NCBI RefSeq assembly: GCF_039645985.1
Contig: NZ_CP147919.1
Span: forward strand, 2,294,001-2,358,000
Reading direction: 5' to 3'
DNA from: Sulfurimonas sp. HSL3-7
GTDB lineage: Bacteria; Campylobacterota; Campylobacteria; Campylobacterales; Sulfurimonadaceae
DNA: 64,000 bases
The position numbers and the translations under genes were made by a program. The first letter of the stretch is position 1. The number at the start of each line of letters is the position of its first letter. The notes beneath the pieces were generated by a model. The model was not told the origin of the DNA and ran no database searches. It was given only the letters and a program-made list of their open reading frames with translations. Below are positions 1-8,867 of this stretch, piece after piece.

Positions 1-1
1 T

Positions 2-769
2 CTTGTCGAAGATGAGCTCTACAATAAGTACAAAGAGAAGATCGGTACCATCGTCAATGGTCGCGTCACCCGTGTGGATGATAAAAACAACACCTATATC
101 GAGATGGATGAAGTACGCGCGATACTCCCGATGAAAAGCCGTATCAAAGGCGAAGTCTTTAAAGTAGGCGATGTTATCAAAGCTGTTGTTCGCCGTGTAA
201 ACATTGACAAGGTCAACGGTATCCAGATCGAGCTCTCCCGCACCTCGCCTAAATTCCTTGAAGGTCTTCTAGCCCTTGAGGTGCCTGAGATCGCTGATGA
301 AGTCGTGGTGATCGAAAAATGTGCCCGTATCCCCGGAGAACGCGCAAAAGTCGCACTTATCTCTATGCACCCGCAGGTCGATCCTGTCGGTGCGACTGTA
401 GGGGTCAAAGGGGTCCGTATCAATGCTGTCAGTGAAGAGCTCATGGGCGAGAACATCGACTGTATCGAATACACAAGCGTCCCGGAACTTTTTATTGCAC
501 GCGTGATGAGTCCGGCGATCATCAGCTCTGTTGTCATCGAAGGCACGCCTGGTGATGAAGAGAACCCGCCTAAAGCCATCGTAACGCTGCCGTCGGACCA
601 GAAATCCAAAGCGATCGGTAAAAGCGGTATCAATATCCGCCTTGCCTCTATGCTGACGGGTTATACTATCGAGCTTGTTGAACAGGCCGGCGGTGCGACA
701 GCTGAGGAGACCGGCAAACCTGAAGAGAAAAAAGAAGACATCTCTTCACTCGAAGCACTTTTCGGTTAA
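2..769 (+). CDS. nusA: Transcription termination/antitermination protein NusA, 3' part
   Basis: Open from base 2 with no start codon, so the gene begins upstream of the window. NusA binds RNA polymerase and nascent RNA and modulates pausing, termination and antitermination. The visible part begins inside the S1 domain (IGTIVNGRVTRVD), continues through the KH1 region with the family signature DPVGATVGVKGVRINAV, and then KH2 with the GKSGINIRLA loop. It ends in an acidic/Lys-rich tail (EEKKEDISSLEALFG). It lacks the acidic repeats of enterobacterial NusA, as expected for this phylum. It faces the convergent permease gene across a hairpin. Confidence 0.95.
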   Translation, partial: LVEDELYNKYKEKIGTIVNGRVTRVDDKNNTYIEMDEVRAILPMKSRIKGEVFKVGDVIKAVVRRVNIDKVNGIQIELSRTSPKFLEGLLALEVPEIADEVVVIEKCARIPGERAKVALISMHPQVDPVGATVGVKGVRINAVSEELMGENIDCIEYTSVPELFIARVMSPAIISSVVIEGTPGDEENPPKAIVTLPSDQKSKAIGKSGINIRLASMLTGYTIELVEQAGGATAEETGKPEEKKEDISSLEALFG

Positions 770-790
770 ACATTACTAAGTGCTATTATA

Positions 791-827
791 AATATTGACA
801 AGGTCTCAAAACCCTGTCAAATATTTT
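791..827. terminator. Imperfect hairpin between convergent genes
   Basis: The left arm AATATTGACAAGG (791-803) pairs with CCCTGTCAAATATT, allowing one bulge and one mismatch, followed by TTTTCCCC on the plus strand. It sits 21 bases after nusA and just before the end of the convergent permease gene, so it probably terminates the plus strand and possibly both strands. Assigned by eye; no folding energy was calculated. Confidence 0.5.
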
Positions 828-840
828 CCCCTCAACACTT

Positions 841-1803
841 CTAACGTTCCCGTTTCGCATACGGGTTCAATTTCAAAAGCAACATATCCGCCATCATATT
901 GCCCAGAAGCGTTAAAAAAGCAGTAATTATCAGGATTCCCATGATCACCGGATAATCACGGCTCAGCGCACTCAGGTAAAAGAGCTGTCCCATTCCTTCG
1001 ATACTAAAGATAGTCTCCAGGATAACACTACCGCCGATGAGCCCCGGAAGCGAAAGCCCGAGCAGCGTTACGACCGGCGGTAGGAGATTGCGTAAAATAT
1101 AGCGGCGTAAAAGTAGACTCTCCGCCAGACCGCGGGAACGGGCAAAATAGTAATAGTCACTCTTGAGTATCTCCAGCGTCAACGACCTGATATAGACAAT
1201 CATGCTGCCCAGACTCACGAAGACCATCACCCCGATCGGCAAAATAAGGTGCCGCGCCATATCGCTATAATAGGCAATTCCCTCTTTCGGTTCGACCGAG
1301 TGCAGGCCTGCGATCGGCAGGAGTTCTAGCTCAACACTGAAGAAAAGCATCAGCAGCAGTGCCAAATAAAACGACGGCATCGCAAAAGAGATCAGTGAAA
1401 GCTGTCGGATGCCAGAGTCTAGCCACGATCCATGACCCAGTGCCGCTTTGATACCCAGATAGATAGAGATCACCAGGACCAGAAAGAGAGAGACGATATT
1501 TATAAGAAGGGTGATCGGCAACCGTTTTGCTATTTCGCTGCTTACATCAGCCCCGGTAACGAACGAAATACCAAAATTAAGATGGGCAAGGTTGACAACC
1601 CAGTCGATGTACTGCTGGTGAAGCGGTTTGTCCAGCCCGTAAACCGCTTTCAGCTGGGCAATGGCCTCTTCGGTCATATTGGGGTTCAGCTCCCCTGCTC
1701 CAAAAAAGCTGTTCGGTGCGGCATGAATGGCCATGAAAGAGATCAGTGAGATCAACAGCAGCATCAAGATGATATAACGTAGTTTAATCAGACCTGTCTT
1801 CAT
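841..1803 (-). CDS. ABC transporter permease, DppB/OppB type
   Basis: 320-residue inner-membrane permease of the oligopeptide/dipeptide/nickel family. It has an N-terminal membrane segment, a periplasmic loop with the family's YGLDKPLHQQYIDWV pattern, about five further membrane segments, and an EAA-type cytoplasmic loop (ARSRGLAESLLLRRYILRN) that docks the ATPase. Length is normal for OppB. Normally an OppC-like permease, two ATPases and a binding protein follow, but here the next gene downstream is nusA on the other strand and the gene upstream is unrelated. Partners must be elsewhere or the gene is an orphan. The substrate cannot be read from the sequence. Confidence 0.88.
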   Translation of the reverse strand: MKTGLIKLRYIILMLLLISLISFMAIHAAPNSFFGAGELNPNMTEEAIAQLKAVYGLDKPLHQQYIDWVVNLAHLNFGISFVTGADVSSEIAKRLPITLLINIVSLFLVLVISIYLGIKAALGHGSWLDSGIRQLSLISFAMPSFYLALLLMLFFSVELELLPIAGLHSVEPKEGIAYYSDMARHLILPIGVMVFVSLGSMIVYIRSLTLEILKSDYYYFARSRGLAESLLLRRYILRNLLPPVVTLLGLSLPGLIGGSVILETIFSIEGMGQLFYLSALSRDYPVIMGILIITAFLTLLGNMMADMLLLKLNPYAKRER

Positions 1804-1851
1804 ATAAATCTTTTCTTATCAGATAGGCAATTATAACGCGATGTGAATGAA

Positions 1852-2730
1852 TCAAAACGGCTGGTCCGGCTCCTGTAACTGAAAATCGCGTCTGATGATG
1901 CTGCCCATACCGTAAACAAAGAGCCATAAGACGATCAAAGGGATGACAATACTGTTGACGATAAAGATGGTGATCAGCGATATGATACTATCCATCGCCG
2001 TATTGAACTTATCAATGAAACGATCCGTCATCGCTTCCAGCCGCTCTTTGTACGCTTCATACTGCTTATTGATGTTCAAAGAGTCCAAGGTATACCAGGG
2101 CGCTTGTGACGCTTTCTCTTTCGTGCGCTGCTGATCCGACTTTGCCTCTTCGATCACTCCTTTCATCTCTTCAGAGGTTTCGAAAACCACTTCACTCGAA
2201 CGCTGATATTTCTCCGCTAAAACCTGCTCGTAGACAAAGGTATTAATCATCACCAGAAGAGGAACACTAAAACGCAAAACAGTTAAGAGCAGTAAAGCTT
2301 TCAGACTCCAATCATACCATTTGCCTACCCGAAATCGCGGCTGCCAGTACAGGAACAAAAAAAGCAGTACACAAAGTGCGAACATTGCTTTGAAAAGCGG
2401 CATTTTCCCCAGATGCAGCATGACCTCCTGTGCACCCAGCGAGACAGAGCTCATCAACATCACCCAGGAAAAACGCTCCACCATATCATTGATAGGATCG
2501 ACGATCTCACCCACAGCAAAATTGACGCCCACCCCGGCAGGCGTCAGGCTGACTTCTGTACCCTGAACAACTGAGACCAGACCGTTTAGACCCCTAGCCA
2601 CTGCAAAGGTAACCAAAGAACGCTTGAAGGCCGCATCCAGCTGTTCGGAACTTTTGACGTCAAAAGATTCTGAAAGCGACAGTATGACGACAAGCAAGAG
2701 CATTATTGTGACGAGTGATTTTTTTATCAT
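1852..2730 (-). CDS. Uncharacterised multi-pass membrane protein with a coiled-coil-like periplasmic segment
   Basis: 292 residues, family not recognised. A signal peptide or first membrane helix spans residues 3-22. Further hydrophobic segments lie around 88-105, 113-131, 143-165 and 248-275. Between the last two is a charged, helix-prone stretch (about 170-245: SSEVVFETSEEMKGVIEEAKS) that could form a coiled coil. Same strand and 48 bases upstream of the permease, so the two may be co-transcribed. The ATG lies after a short purine-rich leader. No catalytic motif is seen. Confidence 0.7.
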   Translation of the reverse strand: MIKKSLVTIMLLLVVILSLSESFDVKSSEQLDAAFKRSLVTFAVARGLNGLVSVVQGTEVSLTPAGVGVNFAVGEIVDPINDMVERFSWVMLMSSVSLGAQEVMLHLGKMPLFKAMFALCVLLFLFLYWQPRFRVGKWYDWSLKALLLLTVLRFSVPLLVMINTFVYEQVLAEKYQRSSEVVFETSEEMKGVIEEAKSDQQRTKEKASQAPWYTLDSLNINKQYEAYKERLEAMTDRFIDKFNTAMDSIISLITIFIVNSIVIPLIVLWLFVYGMGSIIRRDFQLQEPDQPF

Positions 2731-2856
2731 GCACTATTGTAACAGAGTCGAGCAGGCTTTTAAAAGCGGACGATAAAAGAATGCATAGGAATGCTCTGTT
2801 TTAGTACTCTTTTCAACCAAATAGAGTATCATCATTATCAAAAATAAGGATGATCA

Positions 2857-3306
2857 ATGAAAAACCTCCACAGTAAACTGGAACAGTATGCAAAACAGTG
2901 TGATGAAGTCTTTCTCTCGGAACATTTAAAAAGTTTGATAGATGAGGCGAATAAGAATATTGAACAGATCCAACCGGAAGATCTCTATGTTCTTGCGAAA
3001 GATATCATCTTGCTGGATGTAAGGGAACCCGAAGAGTTTGCATCTGGCTATATCAATGCGCATACCGTTTTAACGATTCCGCGAGGCAAACTTGAGTTTC
3101 TTGCCATTGAAAAGGTCGCCAAACAGTTTGGGCAGGATGTGCAGATCGTGACCTATTGTCTGAAAGGTGCCCGGGGATCGCTCGCTGCTCTGCAGCTGCA
3201 GAAAATGGGTTTCACCAATGTAAAAAATTTAGACGGCGGTATCTTGAAGTGGCTTCAAAAAGGCAATACCATCCACAGTTACCTGGGTGAGATATCGTTG
3301 GCTTAG
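2857..3306 (+). CDS. Rhodanese-like (sulfurtransferase) domain protein
   Basis: 149 residues. About 40 N-terminal helical residues precede one rhodanese domain: DVREPEEFASGYINAHTVLTIPRG followed, about 40 residues later, by the active-site loop YCLKGARGS with the catalytic Cys in a six-residue loop, the size typical of sulfane-sulfur rhodaneses. No signal peptide, so probably cytoplasmic. It has a good ribosome site (AAGGATGATCA before ATG). It may carry persulfide sulfur in a sulfur-metabolising cell; the actual acceptor is unknown. Confidence 0.9.
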   Translation: MKNLHSKLEQYAKQCDEVFLSEHLKSLIDEANKNIEQIQPEDLYVLAKDIILLDVREPEEFASGYINAHTVLTIPRGKLEFLAIEKVAKQFGQDVQIVTYCLKGARGSLAALQLQKMGFTNVKNLDGGILKWLQKGNTIHSYLGEISLA

Positions 3307-3337
3307 ACGATTCCGGTTTGAGCGTTTTGAAAGTCCT

Positions 3338-3979
3338 TTATATAATATAGATCAGCACCATAAAGAAATGGAAGATACTTCCGGCTAATACAAAAAGGTG
3401 CCATATCGCGTGATAATAGAGCTTATTATCCTTGATATAGAAGATAATACCAAAAGTATAAGAGAGCCCGCCTGCGACAAGCAGCCAGAGGCCGCCGTTG
3501 TCCATAGCAGCTATCAGCGGTTTTGCAGCGACCACAATAAGCCAACCCATGATCAGGTAGAGGATCAGGGAAAGTTTTTCAAAACGGTCTTGATAGGCAA
3601 ATTTCAGATAGATACCAAAAATCGCCGTCGTCCAATTGATGGCGAAAATAGTCCACCCCAACATTCCCCCTAATGTGATCAGCGAAATAGGTGTGTAGGA
3701 ACCTGCGATTAAAAAGTAGATGGACGCATGGTCGAACTGCTGAAACAGCCGTTTAGCTTTCGCATGGGTGATGGCATGATAAAGTGTGGATGAACCGTAC
3801 ATGATTATCAGGGTAGCACCGAAGATAGCGCTACTCGTGACGACCAGAGCTGTACCCTGCAAGGCTGCATAGGCTACCAATATTGCCAAACCGGCTATGC
3901 TCAGAAGCAGACCGACGCCATGCGTTATGGCGTGCCATATCTCTTCAACAATGGAAAACTCATTCGCTTTTTTGTCCAA
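3338..3979 (-). CDS. PAQR / hemolysin III family membrane protein
   Basis: 213 residues with seven predicted membrane segments and the family's conserved polar motifs: EIWHAITHGVG near the N terminus, SSTLYHAITHAKAKRLFQQFDH before the third or fourth helix, and the C-terminal YHAIWHLFVLAGSIFHFF. The conserved His/Asp residues form a metal site in the PAQR superfamily. Bacterial members (YqfA, hemolysin III) are linked to membrane homeostasis; direct haemolysis is doubtful. Convergent with the rhodanese gene, with only 31 bases between. Confidence 0.92.
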   Translation of the reverse strand: MDKKANEFSIVEEIWHAITHGVGLLLSIAGLAILVAYAALQGTALVVTSSAIFGATLIIMYGSSTLYHAITHAKAKRLFQQFDHASIYFLIAGSYTPISLITLGGMLGWTIFAINWTTAIFGIYLKFAYQDRFEKLSLILYLIMGWLIVVAAKPLIAAMDNGGLWLLVAGGLSYTFGIIFYIKDNKLYYHAIWHLFVLAGSIFHFFMVLIYII

Positions 3980-4086
3980 GGTAATACTTCGTTCTGATTT
4001 TCTCTTCTAATTATGATAGAACATTATAAATAAGACAATGCTCAATCCTCAGTATTATACCGATGCTGTAAAACAGGTCGATAACC

Positions 4087-4395
4087 TTACACCTTTTCCG
4101 ATTCGTCCGTTTCCACCTCTGCTTTGTACGCTGCCCTGGCGATGATCTCAACATAGCATTGTTCCCACTTGTCGGTATGCGCTTTGTCCAGGGCCGTAAT
4201 GATCTCAGATGCCAATACCCCATGCGCCTCTTCGCTGTTTTGACCAAACCGACAATCAAAATCCCAGAAAACAGCCTTCTCTGGCAATTTTTTACCGCGT
4301 TCGCGTTTAAGGTATTTACGGATCTCGTGCTTTATTGACTCAAGCAGACGGTCCGGATTTTTATTCTCTTGCTGCAGATGAAATATTTTTTTCAA
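4087..4395 (-). CDS. DUF6172-like small protein
   Basis: About 102 residues from the TTG at 4395. The core (DRLLESIKHEIRKYLKRER, then FWDFDCRFG) matches my recollection of the small proteobacterial family DUF6172, function unknown. An upstream in-frame GTG at 4434 would add 13 residues. The TTG is preferred because AAAGG lies six bases before it and the resulting start (KKIFHL) resembles family starts. Soluble, basic in the first half, acidic at the end. The gene lies 75 bases downstream of the diguanylate cyclase on the same strand. Confidence 0.7.
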   Translation of the reverse strand: MKKIFHLQQENKNPDRLLESIKHEIRKYLKRERGKKLPEKAVFWDFDCRFGQNSEEAHGVLASEIITALDKAHTDKWEQCYVEIIARAAYKAEVETDESEKV

Positions 4396-4470
4396 TGTTT
4401 GCCTTTTTTTTTCTAATTGTACAGGAACTTTCACTTTCTGCAGATGTTTTTCATTGACAATATCCTCTTG

Positions 4471-6759
4471 TCAGGAAACGGAAACTCTGTTTTTCCCCTC
4501 CGCCTTTGCCCGGTAGAGTGCTTGATCGACTTTAGCAATAATAGAGTCTCCCGTGTCATTCTCGGTAAACGCGGTTACGCCAAAACTTGCCGTCACAGAA
4601 ATACCCGGATCAAATTTTTCATTTTCAATCGCCTCACACATTTTTTCAGCCAAATGCCGAGCGTTCTCTATCGTACTGAGAGGACATATAATCAAAAACT
4701 CTTCACCACCCCACCTTCCGACAATGTCATTTGATCTTGAGTGTAAAGATAAGATTTCCGCTATCTTCTGTAAAACAACGTCACCCTTGGCATGACCGTG
4801 CGTATCATTTATATCTTTAAAATTATCAATATCCATCAGAACAAGGGAAAAGGGTGTTTGATATCGCCGAAAAAGATCAATAGCTTCCTGCATTCTAGTA
4901 TCCAAATAACGCCTGTTGTAGAGTTTTGTCAGCGTATCCGTTATTGAGAGTGTTTCCAACTCCCTGTTGAGTGCCAAGAGCTTATTATTGTGTTCTTTGA
5001 TGATGCGATACCGATAGGCTATCAATAACAGAATCACCCCGACGATACCCAGTATCTTCCATAATAGCGTATAATCAAACCCCCGGTCATAGCGAATGCT
5101 CATCCACTGGTTCAGAACCGTCTGTTTTGTTTTATCATCAATACTGCCGATGGCTTTATTCAAGATCTCGAGCAACATCGGGTCATCATTTCGCACACCG
5201 ATACCAAGTTCCCAGTTTTGGTCGATACGTCCTGCGATCTTAAGGGTACCGATATACTCTTTTTGCATCTGGTATCCTATGGTTGTCAGGTTATCGATAA
5301 AACCGAATAACTCCCCGTGGGCCACCGCTTTGAGACCATCTTCAATATTTTCAACCTCGACCAGCTGGATAGACGGGTACTTTGTCTTAAGCACCTGCGC
5401 CAATGCATAGCCTTTCACGACGCCGACCTTTTCACCCGACACCTCTTCGAGGTCCGTTATAAAGAACTTGTCCGTCGTTGTCGCTATGACAAGCGGGACG
5501 ATCAGATAGGGTGGTGTAAAGTTCAAGTACTTTTTGCGCTCCGGCGTCTCCATCACAAGAGAAAGAATATCGCACTTGCGGGCTTTGACATAAGCGATCG
5601 ATTCGTTCCAGCTTTTAGTGGGCACCAGCCTGATAGGTGTTTTTATTTTGGATTCGATGATCCGCATATAATCGGCGCTCATTCCGATATACTTGCCCTT
5701 TTTGATCTCTTCAAAGGGCATCCAGTTGGGATCGACACAGACGCTGATCACTTTTTTACCCTTCAGATATTTTTTCTCTTCATCGGTCAATAAAAGGGCT
5801 CTTTTACCACTTTCCTCATGCAAAACAAATGTATCAAAATCGATTTTATGTCCAAGCAGGCCCATAACATTATAAAAATCATAGATCTTTTCTATCTTGC
5901 GCAGGTCTATTTGGCCGATCTCGGCACCATCGTAGTACGCCAGTCTTTTTAATGTATTTGCCTCGAAAGTCAGGGCCTCTCTGGATTTATGTTGCGTATT
6001 GTATTTTTCTAATATTAGGGCTACAGTCTCATCAATATGATCAAAAGCATATGCCCACCCCTTTAAGGATGCGCTTCTGAAATCCAATGCTCTTTGGCGA
6101 TGATCTCTAACTTCATTTTCTGTTGTAAAGAGAATATCGCTATAAAAATCAAACCCGGAGTCTTTGGGATCGAAGATGGTGTACTCTACCTTTTTCTCTT
6201 GGAGCAGAAACGGTTCATTTGACAGGTATGAAGCCATCAGATCGGTTTTTTTATTGATCAGGTCATCAACATCAAAAGAGTGTTTTTGTAGGATCATATT
6301 GTCTATCGAAACACCGTTTCGATATGCCATGGCCTGCATAGCCACCTCTGACGCAGCATCCGTCGTCATCATGATCCGTTTACCGGCGAAATCTTTTATC
6401 GTTGTAATATTGGACTCTTTGGTAGCCAGCAGCACCACGGGAGAAGACTGGAAGATAGACGCCATAAGCACAATATCTTTGCCCTTGCTTTTGTCGATGA
6501 TCAAAGACGATCTGCCGATACCATACGTCGCTTTTTGACTGACTACGGCATCAACCGGACTAAGCGTATCGTTAAATGCCAATAACTCGACGTCAAGTCC
6601 GACCTCTTCATAAAAACCTTTCTCTTTGGCGATATAATATCCCGCGAACTGAAACTGATCAAGCCATTGAAGCTGTAATGAGACTTTCTCCAGCTTTTCG
6701 GCTTGCAACAGCAATGGTGTCAACAATAATACGGATATCACCAAAAAAAACGATTTCAA
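4471..6759 (-). CDS. Periplasmic-sensor diguanylate cyclase with two substrate-binding domains
   Basis: 762 residues. Order: signal peptide (1-20); a THI5/NMT1-like binding domain (about 24-310, with LQLQWLDQFQFAGYYIAKEKG); an SBP_bac_3-type domain (about 335-565, starting at VISVCVDPNWMPFEE); a membrane helix (about 570-592); a short coiled linker; and a GGDEF domain. The GGDEF active site is intact as GGEEF, and an RxxD inhibitory site (RSND) stands five residues before it, so it should make c-di-GMP with product inhibition. The two extracellular domains suggest sensing of small ligands such as pyrimidine- or amino-acid-like solutes. Monocistronic or followed by the DUF6172-like gene. Confidence 0.93.
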   Translation of the reverse strand: MKSFFLVISVLLLTPLLLQAEKLEKVSLQLQWLDQFQFAGYYIAKEKGFYEEVGLDVELLAFNDTLSPVDAVVSQKATYGIGRSSLIIDKSKGKDIVLMASIFQSSPVVLLATKESNITTIKDFAGKRIMMTTDAASEVAMQAMAYRNGVSIDNMILQKHSFDVDDLINKKTDLMASYLSNEPFLLQEKKVEYTIFDPKDSGFDFYSDILFTTENEVRDHRQRALDFRSASLKGWAYAFDHIDETVALILEKYNTQHKSREALTFEANTLKRLAYYDGAEIGQIDLRKIEKIYDFYNVMGLLGHKIDFDTFVLHEESGKRALLLTDEEKKYLKGKKVISVCVDPNWMPFEEIKKGKYIGMSADYMRIIESKIKTPIRLVPTKSWNESIAYVKARKCDILSLVMETPERKKYLNFTPPYLIVPLVIATTTDKFFITDLEEVSGEKVGVVKGYALAQVLKTKYPSIQLVEVENIEDGLKAVAHGELFGFIDNLTTIGYQMQKEYIGTLKIAGRIDQNWELGIGVRNDDPMLLEILNKAIGSIDDKTKQTVLNQWMSIRYDRGFDYTLLWKILGIVGVILLLIAYRYRIIKEHNNKLLALNRELETLSITDTLTKLYNRRYLDTRMQEAIDLFRRYQTPFSLVLMDIDNFKDINDTHGHAKGDVVLQKIAEILSLHSRSNDIVGRWGGEEFLIICPLSTIENARHLAEKMCEAIENEKFDPGISVTASFGVTAFTENDTGDSIIAKVDQALYRAKAEGKNRVSVS

Positions 6760-7127
6760 AAGAAAGACCTTTTGTACTATTCAACTCTTTAGATAATAGC
6801 AGATATCATCTAAATACACCTATACTGATCTCTAAGTGCACAGAAGTGAGATATACCTTTTTGCGCAAAGATACGGCACGATGATCAGGCCGCATTACGG
6901 TTGTAGTTGCATACACAAATTTATTTTCATACACGATTATCCGGCAAAAAAAGCACTGATAAGCGTCCAAAAAAGCGTCGGTGCACTAAAGTTTTCTTTG
7001 CTGCGATTTCAGGATCTTATATTGCAGCGCCACTGTCGTTGCGAGTACACGGAAGTTGTGCTTAATAGAAGAAGATAAAGCACCGACAGATACAATAGTT
7101 ACTGTCGACACCATATTGAACAAGGCC
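6760..7127. other. Intergenic stretch with no supported gene
   Basis: 368 bases between the diguanylate cyclase start and the lipoprotein stop. Short open frames exist on both strands (up to about 80 codons), but none has a ribosome site or a recognisable product. A short inverted pair (GTCGGTGC near 6975 and GCACCGAC near 7080) lies about 100 bases apart and is probably chance. The left end must hold the promoter of the diguanylate cyclase; none is clear enough to mark. Confidence 0.5.
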
Positions 7128-7712
7128 CTACTTAAGCGGCTCGCCGTTAAATGTTGTGACTTTATTGTTCTCAAACCCGACATTTTTGGTCACCCATTTG
7201 TTTCGCCAATATTTCCATGTATCATATTGTAATGTTGGCGTTGCATGTTTTGATGGATATCCACGGGCAACGAGCAGCGCCTCTTTTGTGATCCCGGCTT
7301 TATAAACGCCGTTAAAATTTTTGATAAAGGTCTGTTCATCTTTTGTAAATTTTGAAAGATCTACTTTTTCAGCGCCAAAGTTTTGTGCAGCAAGTTCTGC
7401 TGTTCCCATCTGAGAATATTTTTCAATATTGATCAAACTGATCTTGACACCCGGATAAGCCGCTTCTTCAAAAACAATTTCTTTAGATGACATTGAAAGT
7501 ATCTTCACTTCCGTATTGACCGGTATCTTTCTACCAATCGAATAGTTGACGCTCGAGATTTTCCCTTTCTCTTCCCACATCGTTACCTGCGTGTAAACCT
7601 TACCCGTCAAATTCTGCGGTATTGCTACACTTGATGTGCCGCAACCTGAAAAACTGGCAGCTCCAATCACTGCGATTGCCAATAAAACGGCTTGTTTCAT
7701 CCAACGTTTCAT
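7128..7712 (-). CDS. Putative lipoprotein of unknown function
   Basis: 194 residues from the ATG at 7712, chosen because AAGGAG lies five bases upstream; an in-frame start at 7736 lacks one. It has a type II signal peptide ending in ASFSGC, so it should be lipidated and sent to the periplasmic face of a membrane. The mature part is beta-rich (QVTMWEEKGKISSVNYSIGRKIPVNTEVKI) and ends with a section resembling SmpA/BamE- or SH3-like small lipoproteins (KEALLVARGYPSKHATPTL). No firm family. Monocistronic as seen. Confidence 0.8.
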   Translation of the reverse strand: MKRWMKQAVLLAIAVIGAASFSGCGTSSVAIPQNLTGKVYTQVTMWEEKGKISSVNYSIGRKIPVNTEVKILSMSSKEIVFEEAAYPGVKISLINIEKYSQMGTAELAAQNFGAEKVDLSKFTKDEQTFIKNFNGVYKAGITKEALLVARGYPSKHATPTLQYDTWKYWRNKWVTKNVGFENNKVTTFNGEPLK

Positions 7713-7987
7713 ATTCACTCCTTTTGATGTATACAAATATTTTACAACAAGTTTCTTTCAACAAGGAGAAAGAAAAAAAACTTTATTTACTGGATCTGGA
7801 CTCGAAGTTCTATATCAAGCTGACCATAAGGCAGCAATTTAACCTATACCGGTGCATCTCAAACAGATAGCGTCAGGGGGATAGAGAAAGAGAACCGCAG
7901 CCCAATATTTGGACACAATATATATGAAGACCTACCGTACGTCAGGAGCAGCTCTATCGCCTAGGTCTCTGTACGAAGGATAACCAT

Positions 7988-8431
7988 TTAAGATTCGAAT
8001 AATAACGGCGGTTGGTGCTGTTTGACGCGCAACCAATTAATCAATCGCAACAACTTCGGTTGACTGACGATCTTGCGTTCCAACTGGAACTTGCCTGGAT
8101 AATCCATCAGCATTAGCCCCAGTAAAATGGTCAGCCAGCCCTGTCCCGGCAGTAACAGCATGGCAAAACCTGCCATCAGAAGGATCAAGCCTATGATATT
8201 TTTTAAGATCAGGATAATATAACGAAAGAGAGGGTGCAGTTCTTTCCATTGCGGCGGTTCCCGCCGCTTGTGGGAAAAGTAGTCAGAAGGGATCTGTGCT
8301 ACAAGCCAAGGCAGAAAGAAAAGAGTGACGATAAAGAGCACCGTTGAAGCAAAACCTATACCGGTCAGCAGCACATGATGTTCAGCAATCCATTGAATCA
8401 GACTATCTAACATCTTTCTTATCACCTTCAA
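7988..8431 (-). CDS. PGPGW-type small transmembrane protein
   Basis: 147 residues with three hydrophobic segments (about 18-45, 72-92 and 97-113). The conserved family block is LLPGQGWLTILLGLMLMDYPGKF, with Gln replacing the second Pro of the eponymous PGPGW motif. The C-terminal tail is basic. The family is a predicted membrane protein of unknown role found in many proteobacteria. No operon partner is visible; the next feature on this strand is tRNA-Arg, 276 bases upstream. Confidence 0.75.
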   Translation of the reverse strand: MKVIRKMLDSLIQWIAEHHVLLTGIGFASTVLFIVTLFFLPWLVAQIPSDYFSHKRREPPQWKELHPLFRYIILILKNIIGLILLMAGFAMLLLPGQGWLTILLGLMLMDYPGKFQLERKIVSQPKLLRLINWLRVKQHQPPLLFES

Positions 8432-8707
8432 TCAGAACTTCTGTCATATCAAAACTGCAATCGCAATGTTTATCTAGGATACAGGCTTATAAATTGTAAC
8501 ACTTATTAGTTGAATAGGCGAAGGGTATTAAGAGACAACAGCACCGCTGGAAGATACTGTTTTGGACTCTATTTTCTATACTTTATGAAATAGCTTACAG
8601 TAGCTAAATCAAGATCGGTATAACAAATTGCATATTTGCTGAATACTAAGAAAATTATTTAACATTGCTAAGAATAAATTGTGTGGGAAAATAATCTTGG
8701 AGGTAAA

Positions 8708-8784
8708 TGGTGCGCCCGGAGCGATTCGAACGCCCGACCGCTGGTACCGCAAACCAGTGCTCTATCCAGCTGAGCTACGAGCGC
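8708..8784 (-). tRNA. tRNA-Arg, anticodon GCG
   Basis: 77 bases including an encoded CCA. On the minus strand: acceptor GCGCTCG pairs with CGGGCGC (one T-G pair); D stem GCTC/GAGC; anticodon stem CTGGT/ACCAG around loop TTGCGGT, giving anticodon GCG (reads CGC, and CGU by wobble); variable loop CGGTC; T stem GGGCG/CGCTC with loop TTCGAAT; discriminator A, then CCA. All arms fold. Most bacteria use ACG (edited to inosine) for this box, so GCG is worth noting. Confidence 0.95.
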
Positions 8785-8867
8785 ACACCATCTCTATTAA
8801 GAGGCCGAAATTATAGCATTTTATTCTTAAAATATTCTAAGATTCAGCAGCTTTTATTTAACCGCGT

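Noticed and set aside
94-633. Long minus-strand frame antisense to nusA
   Set aside because: Shadow of a conserved gene; Ser/Thr/Pro-rich content and no ribosome site.
6986-7183. 65-codon minus-strand frame overlapping the lipoprotein's end
   Set aside because: No ribosome site, low-information content and overlap with a supported gene.
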